Shown piece by piece: positions 43,701-55,615 of a stretch of 64,000 bases of DNA; within the stretch, counting starts at the first letter, position 1, and each line of letters starts with the position of its first letter. The notes under the pieces were generated by a model. It was not told where the DNA came from, searched no databases, and was given only the letters and a program-made list of their open reading frames with translations. Origin of the DNA: Gnetum montanum (lineage: Eukaryota; Streptophyta; Gnetopsida; Gnetales; Gnetaceae); contig MNCI01013723.1 of assembly GCA_015680685.1 (NCBI GenBank), positions 393,850 to 457,849 of the forward strand, read 5' to 3'. A program made the position numbers and the translations under genes.

Positions 43701-44368
43701 GAAGCAAATGAGTTAAGGAATGAAGGAAATTAGTGAGATTAGAGATGAAATGATGGATCGAGTGAACATGATCTTATAGAATATGCATATCTCGAATATC
43801 TTTAAGAGGTGTGAGATCTAGGATAGAATTAACTTTGTTAGGGTCAACAACTATACCATCTTGAGAAACAAGTTAATCCAACATCTTACCTATAAGGATC
43901 CTAAAAATGCATTTCTTAGGAATAAGATGTAGGTTACACTTATCGTAATAAGTTAGAACTTGGTCTAAGTTAGAAGTATGATCAATTGCTAAGCTAGATT
44001 TGATGGTCAAATCATTAATGTAATCATTAACTACTTTGAATATAATGTCATTGAAGATGAAAATCATGGCTCATTGGTAAGTAGCTCAAGCATTATTGAG
44101 TCTAAAAGGCATTTTAGTATAGCAAAATGTTCTCCAAGAAGTCATGAATATGGTATATTGCTGGTGGTTTGGATTTATCTTGATTTGGTTATAACTAGAA
44201 GATCCATCCATGAGGGATAAAAGAGCATGGCTAATTGTAGAATTGATAAGCTAATTGATGCTAGACAAAGGAAAGTCATTCTTCAGAATGATTTTATCAA
44301 GGTCTTGAAAGTCAATGTATATGCAAGTACCACCATTCTTTTTGGGAACTACAACCATGTTAGAGACC
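43701..44368 (-). pseudogene. Tat-like reverse transcriptase (element J, cut by element I)
   Basis: The - strand reads MVVVPKKNGGTCIYIDFQDLDK, NDFPLSSINQLID, ALLSLMDGSSSYNQI, CYTKMPFRLNNA, and the catalytic box as YIND (rc of 44011-44022) instead of YVDD. It goes on to KKCIFRILIGKML and IVVDPNKVNSI. The R-D-L-N-x-A/K and F-C-Y-x-x-M-P-F-G-L-K-N-A pattern is Tat type. The N-terminal part is separated by the LTR of element I inserted at 44369. Confidence 0.85.
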
Positions 44369-45205
44369 TGATGAGCAATTGGGTATTCCAACACTTAACC
44401 ATACAACTCACAAGTATTAATGCATGACTAGATCATAATCTGTAGATGGGAAATGTAAGTATACTAGTGAGTTGATGTTAAGATTGTGATCATTATCTTC
44501 CCACTTAGAGTTAGCGAGGTGCAAATTGTATGGTTTAATTATTAGGAAAGTATATGATAAATTAATGTTAATTAGCTCTATAATGACTCAATGTAAACAT
44601 GATGGAAATGATTATACATTCTAAGCTTAAGCACAATAGAAATTTAAATCTATTCTATCATATCATGATAAGTATCCATTCTTGGCTTTTTGTACATATC
44701 ATGGGCTAATGTAACTATTACTGGGATTACCAAATAACTTTACTATTGAGTGAATTAAGCAAAGTCACTATTGGCTTACTAAATAATTACACTTTATGCT
44801 CAAAACCAATTGTACTTATTTCACCTTACTAATAAGCATAGGAATTATAACTAACTTAAGAAATGTAAATGACTTAGTGACAGTAAACATTATGAAAAAC
44901 TAAATCTATGCTAAGTGATATGTTGCAATGATGAGGAATAACCTTGATCTTTATTTTTGTTCATGAATTGTGTCTAGGAACAATACACTTGAATAAAGGT
45001 TTTGTACAATTTTAATGCTCCACACTACAAGCATTCATTCTAACTCTAAATTGAAGAAAAAAAATTGCAAGAATTTTGTTAAGTACTAGGCAAAATTTAT
45101 TTTTGATGCAATGGTGGGTTGATATTTATAAACATGACTATGGCCCACTACATCATATCTACATAGAGATATGATATTGTAGACTCTACATAATTTGTTT
45201 CATCA
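44369..45205 (-). repeat. 3' LTR of Athila-like element I
   Basis: 837 bp. On the + strand it starts TGATGAGCAATTGGG and ends TTTCATCA, followed by TACCTCCATGACTAATTGAAAA, the complement of the polypurine region of A and D. U3 contains GATATGATATTG motifs. It interrupts the RT of J. The 5' part of element I lies beyond element E, outside the window. Confidence 0.85.
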
Positions 45206-45950
45206 TACCTCCATGACTAATTGAAAATCCATTCTCGAGTTCAAAGAAAAAGAGGATAGAGTTCATTACAAACTTGTGGAATTATATAGACTTTAACATG
45301 ACACATATTTACATGAATGACTCTCCTATGAATGTCACTTCATGCTTTGAGTGGTATGAAAAAAAAAAGATAGAATAAAACTAAGTTCAATGTAGTTTTC
45401 TTCAAGTTTTAGGTGGTGGTGGCTCCTCCATTGGAATTTTCCCTTTGTCATTTGGATTTTGGGACATATGTTAGTTCAGCAATGCTCTAAGCTTCTCTTC
45501 TTCTAATATAGGATCATGGACTATCCACACAAATTCAACAATGTTAGCAGGAGTCAGTATTGCCTAAGGACATGGTAGTTGTGGAAACGTTCTATTTCCT
45601 TTGACGTATCATGCTACAAATTACATCCTTTCTTTTTTAAAAGCCTTAGTCACTTTCTCTAGTTCCTAATAATTTGTTGTTCTTCTAGCTAGATTTTTTG
45701 CTACATCTTTTTGATCTTGGTAGTTTGCTATGTAAAGCTTCTATTGTGTATCATTCCTATTTGCAAATTCTTTTTTATGCATTAAGTATATTATAGCTAC
45801 TTGTTGCTCCAATTCTATTCTTGGCTTGCCTGCTATCAACATGGCCAAGTTAGCTTATCTAAAATTTCCTAATCCCATGTATCTTGTTAAGTACTTAATC
45901 GACAAATCATTATTCTTAATCTCAGCTTGATGAATGTGGGCAAGGATAAT
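45206..45950 (-). pseudogene. C-terminal part of env-position ORF, element I
   Basis: The - strand reads, with frameshifts, YMGLGNF, LAMLIAGKPRIELEQQVA, VWIVHDPILEEEKLRALL and PMEEPPPP. The same order occurs in element E (YMKLANL, LVMLIARRLWLKLKKQVA, VWAVYNPRSKEEKMKALL, TSQEPPPP; 47820-47130). Agreement at protein level between two different elements argues this was a real protein. The function is unknown; it sits where Athila elements carry an env-like gene. E inserted at 45951 cuts it. Confidence 0.65.
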
Positions 45951-46890
45951 TGATCAGTGACAAGTAGTCACTACACCCAACCATATGAATCACAAGTGTT
46001 GTACTAGCGATTTGGTCAAATTTTGTGGACTTTAGCTAATAAATGCACAATAGGCAAGGTAGTGACTTAAAGATGTGATTGTTGTCTTCTTAGCTTCACT
46101 TGTGGGAGTGTAAGTGTATGGTTAAGTGTAAGCCAAGGTACGTGACTTTTATTAATTTTATATTTTATTTTATTTATTCTAAATGTCAAATAAAAGTAAT
46201 TAATTGTGAATTAATTAATTAACTATGTAATGGTTTAATCTAATTATCCTAACATAAGCATTTGGGTCCACCTTTTGTGCACATCTTAAACTCGATAGAG
46301 ATGCTATTGGGTTATCAAGTGTTAGATTACTGGGTGAACCAAGCAATAACACTATTGGGATTACTAAGTGTTAACAATATGTTCAAGGTGGTCATAGTTA
46401 TGTGTGATTATTAAGTGTATTAATTAGCTAATGACATGATTGTAAAATGCATAAACAATAAATGCATGAATAGAAACATTAAATTATTCTTAAGTGTTGC
46501 AAGGAGTTCCAAGAATCTCGTCTTTATTGCCAGCACATTAAAGGGTTTAGGTACATTGATGTTCGAATAAGGATTTGTACAATCATTGAAGTCCTACTAC
46601 AAGCACTCAGAAAATATTCTAACTTTAGTGGAAAAAAATTAGAAGAACTTGACTACTCTATTGACTTAATGTGTCATAAATGCAGTGGGTACACACATTT
46701 ATATAAGCAAAGATAGATACTACGTCGATGCATTTGTATTGATGCATCTACCCATGTGTCAAGTGGGATGTATTGACACATCTACCCATGCGTCGAGGGG
46801 GATGCATTGATGTGGATACATTGACGAGGCTACGTTGACAGGGATGCATCGACACATGCCCATCAATGTAGCCCATCAAGTGATTTATCA
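45951..46890 (-). repeat. 3' LTR of Athila-like element E
   Basis: 940 bp. On the + strand it starts TGATCAGTGACAAG and ends TGATTTATCA, followed by TACCCCATC. The U3 (46715-46880) is built of GATGCAT/CATCGAC motifs with two CATCTACCCATG copies 34 bp apart (46745, 46779). The TATA region is rc TATATAAAT at 46697-46705. It belongs to the same LTR subfamily as F. Confidence 0.85.
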
Positions 46891-49800
46891 TACCCCATCA
46901 ACTGACTGAAAATTCATGCTTGCATGAACAAAAGTAGGATCAAGCTTTTTATAAAATTGGGAAGGTATGAAATCATGAACTAACTAACTTAATTGATTGA
47001 ATCTAAGTGTCACATTGTATGAAATTACAATAATTACAAAAATCAGTGTTCAAGAGAACAAAATTAAACACTCTTATAAAATTGGATAGATGGAATCCTC
47101 TAGTAGCTGAAGATGAAGAGAAGATTAAATAATGCTAGGAGGCGGAGGCTCCTGGGATGTTAATGGACCTTCTCCAACATTTTTCGTTTGTGGTAATGGT
47201 GGTTAAGGCTAAGGTGGTGGTTGCACTTGTCCTACTACAACAACTGCTTCAGGCTAATGGTGAAAGGCATCTAGCAGTGCCTTCATCTTCTCCTCCTTAC
47301 TCCGTGGGTTGTACACAGCCCACACGATGTCACCAATGTGGACTAATATAGGGACATCCCATGGACAAGGCATTTTTTGGAATACTTCCTTAACATTGAC
47401 GAACCAAGTTGCAAATTGTTTACTTTTAACATTGAATGTGTTAATGAGGTTTTGTATCTCATGGTAGTCATTCATTCTTGTGGCTAGGTTCTCAATAATA
47501 AATTGCTTGTTTGTAAACCAACTCCTGACAACTTCAAGCTTTGCTTTAGCTATTTCTAGCTTCTACTTAGTGTCTTTGTGATGCTTGATTTCAGCCTCAT
47601 AAAGAAGGTATGAGTTGGCCACTTGCTTTTTTAACTTTAACCACAGCCTCCTAGCTATTAGCATTACTAAATTTGCATAACATAGGTTGGCTAGCTTCAT
47701 GTACCCTATTATTTCCTCAATTTTCAACTCCGTTAGGTAGATCTCCACCTTTTTGTAGGCATTTAATCTATTAAATATTTTTTTTTCAAATATTGCTACT
47801 TTGCTGGAGTTGTTAGAGGGCATTGTTCATCTTTACCTTGGCCAACTAAATTTCTTTTTCATTTAGCTCTTTGAGGAGCCCAACATGGTATTTTTAATGA
47901 TTCTTCACTCATTCAAATTTGAAGGCCTCATTCTTCCATGTGGCTACCTCAATGGTTGTTTTTTTGGTGAACTGCATGAACTTCCTGCATTAAAAGATTA
48001 TAGTTCTCTACTGCAAACCTCCTAAAATCCATGTTCATCTTAGTGACCTGCTCTTGCTATTGTCTTACAAACTTGACCATTTGGTCCATTTTATCCTTGA
48101 CATTTTGTAGTCAATGAATGCTTTTGGTTAGAGTTAGATTTTCCTTGAGAACTTGTGACAAGTCCTTATCGATGTTGATGGTAAGAGCTTCTGATAAGCA
48201 CATGTCAAAGATTTCCATCTCCTTTGCATTCTCAACCTCTTTCAGTTTGTTCTAAAGATGTAGAAAAGCTTCATCCCTTATAATGGCTTGACTGAGAATG
48301 ATGGGATCAACCAAACGGGCTCTTAGTTCCACAACTTTGATAGTCAAATATTGATTTTTAGTTACAGTTGCCTTGAGTTGGGCATTTGCAATGAGAAGCT
48401 TACCCTTGGTCTCTAGCAGCTTCGACTGGGTAGCAGTGATTTCTTTCGGAAGATCGAAGATCTCTGGAAGCAGTTGCTTGGTTCCCACCAATTGGTCCAA
48501 CACTTCCTTATGTTGGGTTGTACTTAGCCTCCCACTTCCTACTCCTAAGTATGCTTGCATGTCTCTGAGTGTAGCAATGTTAGTTTGGATGGTCATAGAA
48601 GCATTTAGGGCCTCTACAACTTCGTTGGCTGCCACCTCTGTTGCTATTTCTTATTCATGGTGTTACATCACTAGGACAATTATCCCCTCCCCCTCCTCCA
48701 TGTGCATCAAGAGAGTACTATCATTTCCAGAGATCTTTGGGAATTATTATTATCTAGGGATGGATACTGTCACTTCTCAAAAACTTGGATTTGATCTTGT
48801 GGGCACCAACATCCTTTTTGCTAAAAATAGTGGTGTAGCCTCTTCTAGCTAGATGATGATTCATGTTACTTTCTCGAGGTGACTCAACGCTCGCTAGTAG
48901 ATTGAGGACTCTCCACCACTTGGTTTTTCCTATTGTTGCTACAGGATTTTCTCATGAAGCTTCCTCATGTGCTCAATTAGTACACAAGCCTCTAGCATTT
49001 TTTTAGTAGGTGGTGGTGGTGGTAGCTGCTCCTCTTGAAGCAACTTGGTAGGCAACTTGTCTTTCATTATCTCTTGCCAAGATGTGGTAGAAGCATGACA
49101 AAGTGTGCTATTTGCATAATAGGCTATTCCTCCCCTTTTGTAAATTTTTTTAATTAGACATGGAAATGAGAGTGTCTTCCTCCCTAGATGATTCTCTTTG
49201 AATAGTTTTTCTATCTTTATGAAGATGAGCTAGGGAAGGTTGATAGGGAATTTTTTACTTAGAGTAGCACACGCACAAGTAGAGAATGCAGTGATCTTGC
49301 TTGGCCTCTTCATTAGGTTTAGGTGGTAGGTCGTAATCTTGAAGTAGGTCCTCTTTACCTTAGTGAGTGCACCATGCTCCTTACAGTCCAGTCCATAGAA
49401 CCATTGGACCCATTTCCTTTTGACATCGGGAATTTTCTTATGTAGAAATTTCTAGTTGCCCTAGTGTCAGGCAACTCAAGGGCCTTTATAATGGCCTTGA
49501 TCGAGTAGGACACACTAATGTCCTTGATTTTCATAATCACATTCACCTATCGATTATTCTAAAAGAGGTAAGTCCCTCTCATGTAACACTTTCCATTGAA
49601 ATTGAGGATGCACCACATGGAAAATTATTATAGTTGTGTCTTTACCTCTTCTAGTGTGAGGTCCAAGAAGGAACCAAAGTTGAGTTCTTGAAGAATTATA
49701 CTTTGGACCTCCTTAGAATGGATTTGTTTTAGGCAAGTAATGATTAAGGTGACTTCCAAATTTGGTCCAGGCCTTGGCACATCATCTTGCCTAGACTATC

Positions 49801-49950
49801 CTTTTTCTATAGTGGGAATCTAATGAATAGATTCCACTTTGGGCTCCTTTTGAAGAGGTCCTATGACATGTGTCTATGCTTTGCCTTCTTAGGGTTGTTA
49901 TGGCTGCTGGCCCCTTCCCCCTCTTGGGGCCACTTCTCCCATGGTTAGGA
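46891..49950 (-). pseudogene. Env-position ORF region of element E, coiled-coil rich
   Basis: After ~240 bp of spacer, the - strand from ~49950 to 47130 encodes a long protein broken by stops. It starts near a Gly/Arg/Pro-rich segment (~49920). Next is a region with LNFGSFLDL and a 63-codon open piece (49546-49355), then FPINLP and LSFPCLIKKIYKRGG, which faintly resembles a domain of uncharacterised plant transposon proteins. A 127-codon coiled-coil-like stretch (48635-48252), two more open pieces (47823-47563, 47475-47254) and a Pro-rich C-terminus follow. No signal peptide or clear membrane anchor is seen, so calling it an envelope is not justified. Confidence 0.6.
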
Positions 49951-50398
49951 TGATCCTTCTTCTACAATCTCTTTGGCACCATTTGTGATCACACACATCG
50001 CTAAGGATTAGTGCTTTATGTGTAACTTATAACACTTTGATACCTTGTCCCATTTGGCTAGTTATACTTAGGCTAATTTGTGATCATGGTAGATTGATTA
50101 TTTTATTATAATGGCTACCTGAGTTTGTTGGTGAGGTTTAACTTAGGCGAATTAGTGATGTTTAATATTATTTTATTAGTTTAATCATTTGCAAGTTAGA
50201 ATAAGTCCAAAAAAATTTTCATCAAAAACCATAGGTTTGTGGCCCCCATGACATAAAGCTCACCTTTAGTAGCTGAAGGGTCAAAGAATAAGTTGATTCA
50301 GGTAGGCAGTTAGGAAGTTATAGGCTCGGGAAGGTTATGGGCTTTGAAAATTACAAATACTTATGAGGAAAATGTGAAATTTTTTGTAACTCCCATCA

Positions 50399-50480
50399 CA
50401 TATTTATTTTATTTTTGTGCTACATCGACGAGAATGCATCGACACATCAAGCTTCGTCCACTAGGATGCATTGACTCAAC
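50399..50480 (-). promoter_or_regulatory. U3-like motif patch upstream of the env-position ORF
   Basis: Contains CATCGACGAGAATGCATCGAC and GGATGCATTGAC, the same motif family as the U3 of the E LTR (46720-46880). On the - strand it is followed by ATAAATATG, matching the TATA-like string of the F LTR (62212). It lies ~450 bp before the env-position ORF. It could be an internal promoter; this is inference. Confidence 0.4.
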
Positions 50481-50955
50481 CAAAAATAAAAATTTTTACA
50501 ATTGAAAAACCAGGTAAGGAAAAGGAGTATTGTCATTAAATTGGGGTCCAAAGGAAGCCACAAAAGCCTAGAATAAGGACAAATTCTTGAAGATGGCTAG
50601 GAATACATTTGAAAAGGAGATTTAGTAGGAGATTAATTGCCAAGGAGTGCAAAACTTGGATGTACTGAGGTGGAAAATAGAGGTTTTAAAAGCAAAATGC
50701 CTAAGGGATAAGGAACTTAACCATCCCAGATAAGAAGTATGCAAGTGGGTCCTCCTTATAGTAGGATTATGTCCTTAATGCCCTTTCATGCTCTCAAACC
50801 AAGGAGTTTGTAGGCCCCAAGGATGATTAATGGTTGTGGATGGTTAAAAACTAAATCATCAGAGAAACCATTAAAGAATTAAGACCATCTCAAAATGAAC
50901 CCATCAATATAATCATGAGACTAGGTAGTGAGGTGGTACATGGGAATATCATATG

Positions 50956-50959
<4 letters not shown>

Positions 50960-50993
<34 letters not shown>
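50960..50993. repeat. (GA)n microsatellite
   Basis: About 17 uninterrupted GA units. At the equivalent place element D has only GGAGAGAGTG (~20187-20196), so the repeat expanded from a short seed within E. Confidence 0.95.
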
Positions 50994-50996
<3 letters not shown>

Positions 50997-52050
50997 GGAA
51001 TGGAGTCCCGCATTTTGGTCACATGAAGTTCCTTGTAGAGGATGTGATTAGTATGACTTGATAGCTTTCATCTTTAGTTAGAATTAAGACCATCCATTTC
51101 TAGTGACTTTGCATTAGCACATTAGCACATTCCCCCCTTCAATATATAGGTACATCCCCACAAACCACTCACCATTCCAAAGAAAGAAGAAAAGAGAAGA
51201 AGGAAGTAAAAGGTGCCTTAGTTAGAGGGGTGCCTTCAGGCACAGGTAACATGTCTTTCTAGCCCCATTACTAGTGCTTATAGCCTATTATTGTGTCTAA
51301 GGGGTGTGTTTTGAATTCCCATTGTTGTTTTTTTTTTCTTTTTTGCCAATTGGAACCACACCATGCAAAGACATTACTTCTTGTTTATTGATCAATGTAG
51401 GAATGGTGAAGAATCCATGGAAATACTCATGCAACCTTGGATGGTAGGTAGGTGCAAAAGTTGTCAAATATCCTTGAAGGCATACCCTTGTTCATCCACT
51501 TAATTTTTCCCAAGTTTGGAAAGTGCCAAGGTCACAAATTCATTATAAGTTGTTATTAAGAAAGGATCTCATATTTCTGAAATGAGGAAACACCATAGAG
51601 TTGTGTGGAATGGTGGATGGCGTAAACTCACTACCTAATATCATGAAAAAATCAATGTTCCATTAATTAATGTGAATATTATAAGATGAAATCTAGTCAT
51701 TTTCAATCAAGTAAACAATGAAAGTTACAAACCATCATCAATCGACAACTGTATTGAGCACTAAATTCCTGATAGTAATAAAGAAAATGAAGACACATAA
51801 GAAAAGTCCAAATAAGGTAAAATATAGCAAAAGTTATAAGATATTCAAGAAAATTAAAAACATATGAAAAACAAAAAAGTTGAAAACTAAGGAGCCACTC
51901 ATATAGTATCAGCATGGACAAGCATCTCCCCCATGAGTAAGTTGGAATGAGTAGATCTAGAAAATTGAACATGCATGTTCATTAGCTGAGTATTTTGTTC
52001 CATTGGTTGTTCTTGGTTCAAGAAAAGGTTTAAGTTATTGGGTGTTAACG

Positions 52051-53240
52051 AAAAATATTTTATTTGGGCTATTAGGATGGTATATCATCATGGCCTCAGA
52101 TGGAAAGGTTTCGTATATAATGTAAGGGTCCTTCCATAATTTTTGAAATTTTTTTCATTGAGGCACATGCATGGGGTTCTAGTAGAGCACCTTCTCCCCT
52201 AGTTAAAACTTTACCTTCTGAATCTTAAGGTCATGACATTGTTTGTTATGTGCCTTGTGAACTTCATTCAATGGTAGGATCACTAATCTATTCTTGTCTA
52301 GCATGTTGAGATACATCAGTCTTTCTCTTTAGGCTAGACTTAAGTCCAAGTCAAGGTCATAGGTTGTTGCAAGTGTATAGAGCTCAACTTGGATGGGAAG
52401 AGTTGGAAGTTTTCCATACATGAGCTCATCGAGAGAATGCCCAATAGGAAGTTTCCACATTGAATGATAAGCCCAAAGAGTATCATTGAGTTTGTTGCTC
52501 TTTCTATATTTATTAGTTGTTCATGTTAATATTTTGGTAATTTCCCTATTAATAACCTTAGCTTCATTGTTAGCTTGGGGGTGGTAAGGAGTTGTTAGTT
52601 TATGTTCAACCCCCAAGCATTGCATAAAATTTTGAAAATTGACACTTGTAAAGTTTGTTTCATTATCAGAAATTAGTGGTCATGGCACACCAAACCTATC
52701 GACAACATTTTGTTATACAAACTATGCTACTATAGAGGATGAACAATTGGTGACAACAATGGCTTCAAACCATTTGGTATAGTAGCCAATAGCCATGATT
52801 ATGTAGGCCTTTTTGTTTAACATAGGGTTGATGGACCTTATGAAATTAATCTCCCAAAGATTGAAAGGCTCTAATGGTTGGATCCACTATTGTGGTCCTT
52901 CCATGCGTATGGTCATACCTCCATCATGTTGGCACTAGTCATAGGAATGGAAGAAGTGATGGGCATCCTAGAAGATTGTGGGCCAAAAATATCCTACTAT
53001 GAGGATCTTAATGGATGTTCTTCTCCTAGCATAATGGTCCCCACAAGGGCCCTCATGTGCATCTTGAAGGACTTAAAGTTGATCTACATCAGGGACACAT
53101 CATCGTACTAGGCCATCGATGAAACTCTTGTACAGGTTGCCCTTGGTTCTTATGAAGTGCTTGACTTAATGAACAAACTATTATTTCTTCCTCTGGTTCC
53201 ATTCCTATGACATCTCCTAGGTGAGTAGATAGGAGATGAT
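52051..53240 (-). pseudogene. Integrase of element E
   Basis: The - strand keeps, over several frames, the MHMRALVGTIMLGEEHPLR zinc-finger part (H and surrounding blocks, ~52960-53070), traces of the GPST core start, and the C-terminal blocks KLPKY and the final HSNLLMGEM near 51930. Homology to A and D is collinear at DNA level. It is more damaged than in A and D, and both catalytic acidic positions of the core are hard to identify. Confidence 0.75.
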
Positions 53241-53800
53241 GTTATTGTACCAAGTTGTTTCCTTGGGAGTTGAAACATTAATAGCACTAGTAATGAGGAG
53301 TTCATTAGGAGATTGATTAGATAATGAGCTCTCCTCCTCCTTACTATTCCATCACAATTGAGACAAGTGATCAACTACCACATTCTTGGTTCCCTTTCAG
53401 TCAACCATCATAAAATCAAACTCTTGGAGGATTACCAACCATCATATGACATGGGGGGGCTCACTGTTGGTTTGATCATTAGAAACTGTATGGCATTGTG
53501 GTTGGTGTGCATAAACACTTTGTACCTAAGCACATAGTGCCTAAACTTTTCTAGGGTATACACCATGACTATAAGCTCCTTTTTAGTGGTGGTGTATTTG
53601 AGTTGTGCACAATGCTTTTGCTTACATAATGAATGTAATATGGACGTTTTTGATTGTCTAACTATGTAAGCATAGCCTCCAAGGCATAATTGGATGCATC
53701 TATCATGATGTGGAATGGCTTGAACTAGTCTCCTGCTTGTAGAATTAGAGTTTCTATGAGCTTATACTTTAGTTGTTGGAATGCATTTTCACATTTCTTG
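53241..53800 (-). pseudogene. RNase H domain of element E
   Basis: Collinear with the RNase H of D. The - strand gives MIDASNYALEAMLT, the YYIHYVSK-like block, ELIVMVYTLEKFRHY and VHTNHNAIQFLMIKPTV, with an Asp-to-Asn change in the T-D-H motif. Frame changes and stops break it into short pieces. Confidence 0.78.
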
Positions 53801-54800
53801 ATTTAGACAAATAGTGCATCTTTCTTAGTAAGTTCTACCAATAGCTTGGTGATCTTTGAAATTTTTTTGATAAAGTGCCAGTAATAACTAACGTGGCCAA
53901 GGAATGACCTGACATCCTTCACTATTTCGAGTTGTCTGGTTATTCCTTGAATGATCCTTATTTTCTCTAGGTCCACCTTGATCACTTTATTTAAGATTCA
54001 ATGCCCCAAGACAATGCCCTTCATCAGGTGGCTCTTTTGACAATTGAGTTGTAAGTTGGTCTCCACACATCTTTTAAGCACTTGCTCAAGGTGGTCCAAG
54101 GCTTGCTCAAATATGGTCCCATAGGTTGAGAAGTCATACATGAAGACTTCTATTCCACTACTGATCTATTCCTGGAAGATGCTAAGGACCAATCATTGAA
54201 ATGTGGTGGGAGCATTGCATAAGCTAAAGGGCATCTTTCAATATGCAAAAGTCCCTCAAGGACTTGTAAACATTGTAGTGACCTAGTCTTCAGATGCGAT
54301 CTAAATTTGGTTATAGCCACTATAACCATCTAGAAAGCTATAGTAATAATGCCCCACAATAGTATCTAGCACCTGATCCACAAATGGTAATGGAAAATGA
54401 TCATTGTAAGTTGTCATGTTTAACAACTTGAAGTCTATACAAACTCTACATTTTCTCCTTTTTTGGGCATAATAACAAGTAGGCTAACCCACTCGCTATT
54501 TGTAATAAGATAAATGAACTCAACCTTGAGGAGTTGTTCAATCTCCTCTTTAATGATTTGCTTGAGTTTTGGGCTCAAGCATCTTTGTGGCTATCTCTAT
54601 GGTTTAATGGAGGAATTTGTATAAATTCTATGCTAGTGTATCATTGGATCAATTCCTATTAACTATGATATATCTAGGAAAAAGTTGTTGGCCATTTGTT
54701 GACAACCTCGAATAATTTCTTTTTCTGTACAGGAGCAAGTGTGGAATTGATAATTATTGGCTTGCCATTGTTTAGGAATGCATACTTCATTCCTACCAAT
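53801..54800 (-). pseudogene. Reverse transcriptase of element E
   Basis: The - strand reads KQIIKEEIEQLL, a KKRRKC.VCIDFKLLNMT-like block, YNDHFPLPFVDQVL, FLDGYSGYNQI and the catalytic box as FMYD (rc of 54133-54144): the first Asp of FMDD is Tyr. A 60-codon open piece (53985-53803) covers VDLEKIRIIQGIT and SFLGHVSYYW. A mutated active site plus stops make it inactive. Confidence 0.85.
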
Positions 54801-55615
54801 AGAGCCTCTAATTTAAGGGGCTCTTACTTAAAATTTTTAGGGATCTCCAACTCTTTCTAATGAATCTTACTTTGTGCATTAGAGAGTTGGTGATGGTGTT
54901 GCTCCAACTTATCCATGCTTTCCACATAGGAGCTGGTGAAGCTCTTAGTTAGTTTCATGCATTTTGTTGATCTAACCACATTTTTAGTTGTTAGTCACTA
55001 AGTGCCCTCCTATTTAGTGGCTATTGCCTATAGGCACCTTTCAACCTCTATGATATTTGCACACTGATTGCATGTCTAAAGTGAGGTGTCCTTGATGGTC
55101 CATAGTTTTTTCACGTAGTGGCACCCTATGTCACTGTACATGATGCATGGAACTTTCTTATTCTTAGTTTTTTAAAATTCATTTTCCTTAAAAATTTTCA
55201 TAGAATGGTCTTTGATCCCCAACATTGCATCTATGGTGCTCAGCCATGCTCTTACCATGATGATAGGGAAGTTCCCTTTGTTATTTTCCACATGGATTAC
55301 CAGAACATGAGCAAGATATAACCATCCATAAATGATGATCACAATGTATTTCACCAATCCTAAAGGAAGAGTGATGGATTGGTTTGCCAAATCTAGTTTG
55401 ATGTTGCTCTTTTTTAAGGGGGACAGGTTCCAGGCTTTGTACATTTCTTGCAAAATCAAGTTCACTCCTAAACTTGAATCCAAAAGAGCCTTGCACAATT
55501 CATTTTTGGTGATCCATAAATAGATAAGGGGGCTCCTAGGATTAGATATCTTCTTGTGAAGATGACCAGCCTTGATCCAATCTATGACCGCATGGATCAA
55601 CATGATAGTGTACAA
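54801..55615 (-). pseudogene. Protease and linker of element E
   Basis: A continuous 147-codon stretch (55615-55172) without a stop is the longest protease piece in the window. It includes TIMLIHAVIDWIKAGHLHKKISNPRSPLIYL in segments, A-L-L-D-S-S-L at the active site, LELANQSITLPLGL-like LDLANQSITLPLGL, HVLVIHVENNKG and FPIIMVRAWLS. The usual I-M-G-R is IMVR and DSG is DSS. The variable linker to RT follows. Confidence 0.87.

Larger units (their letters stand above)
49951..52050 (-). other. Noncoding region between integrase and env-position ORF (element E)
   Basis: Homologous to the post-pol tails of A and D. Contains the conserved block (rc of 51180-51330; CATGTCT at 51250-51256, with the other stem arm mutated), the GTGGGTCC/GGCCCCAAGGATGATTAATGG block (50750-50835), a GA microsatellite and a U3-like motif patch (separate entries). 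No credible gene. Confidence 0.7.

Noticed and set aside
44227-44427. 66-codon + strand open frame
   Set aside because: Antisense to the Tat-like RT and runs across the LTR border at 44369.
46720-46880. Regular short repeats that could be taken for a CRISPR-like array
   Set aside because: The motifs are short, imperfect, palindromic and placed in the U3 of a plant LTR; no constant repeat plus unique spacer pattern.
48373-48852. 159-codon + strand open frame, one of the longest in the window
   Set aside because: Antisense to the coiled-coil stretch of the env-position ORF of E, which is supported by homology with element I.
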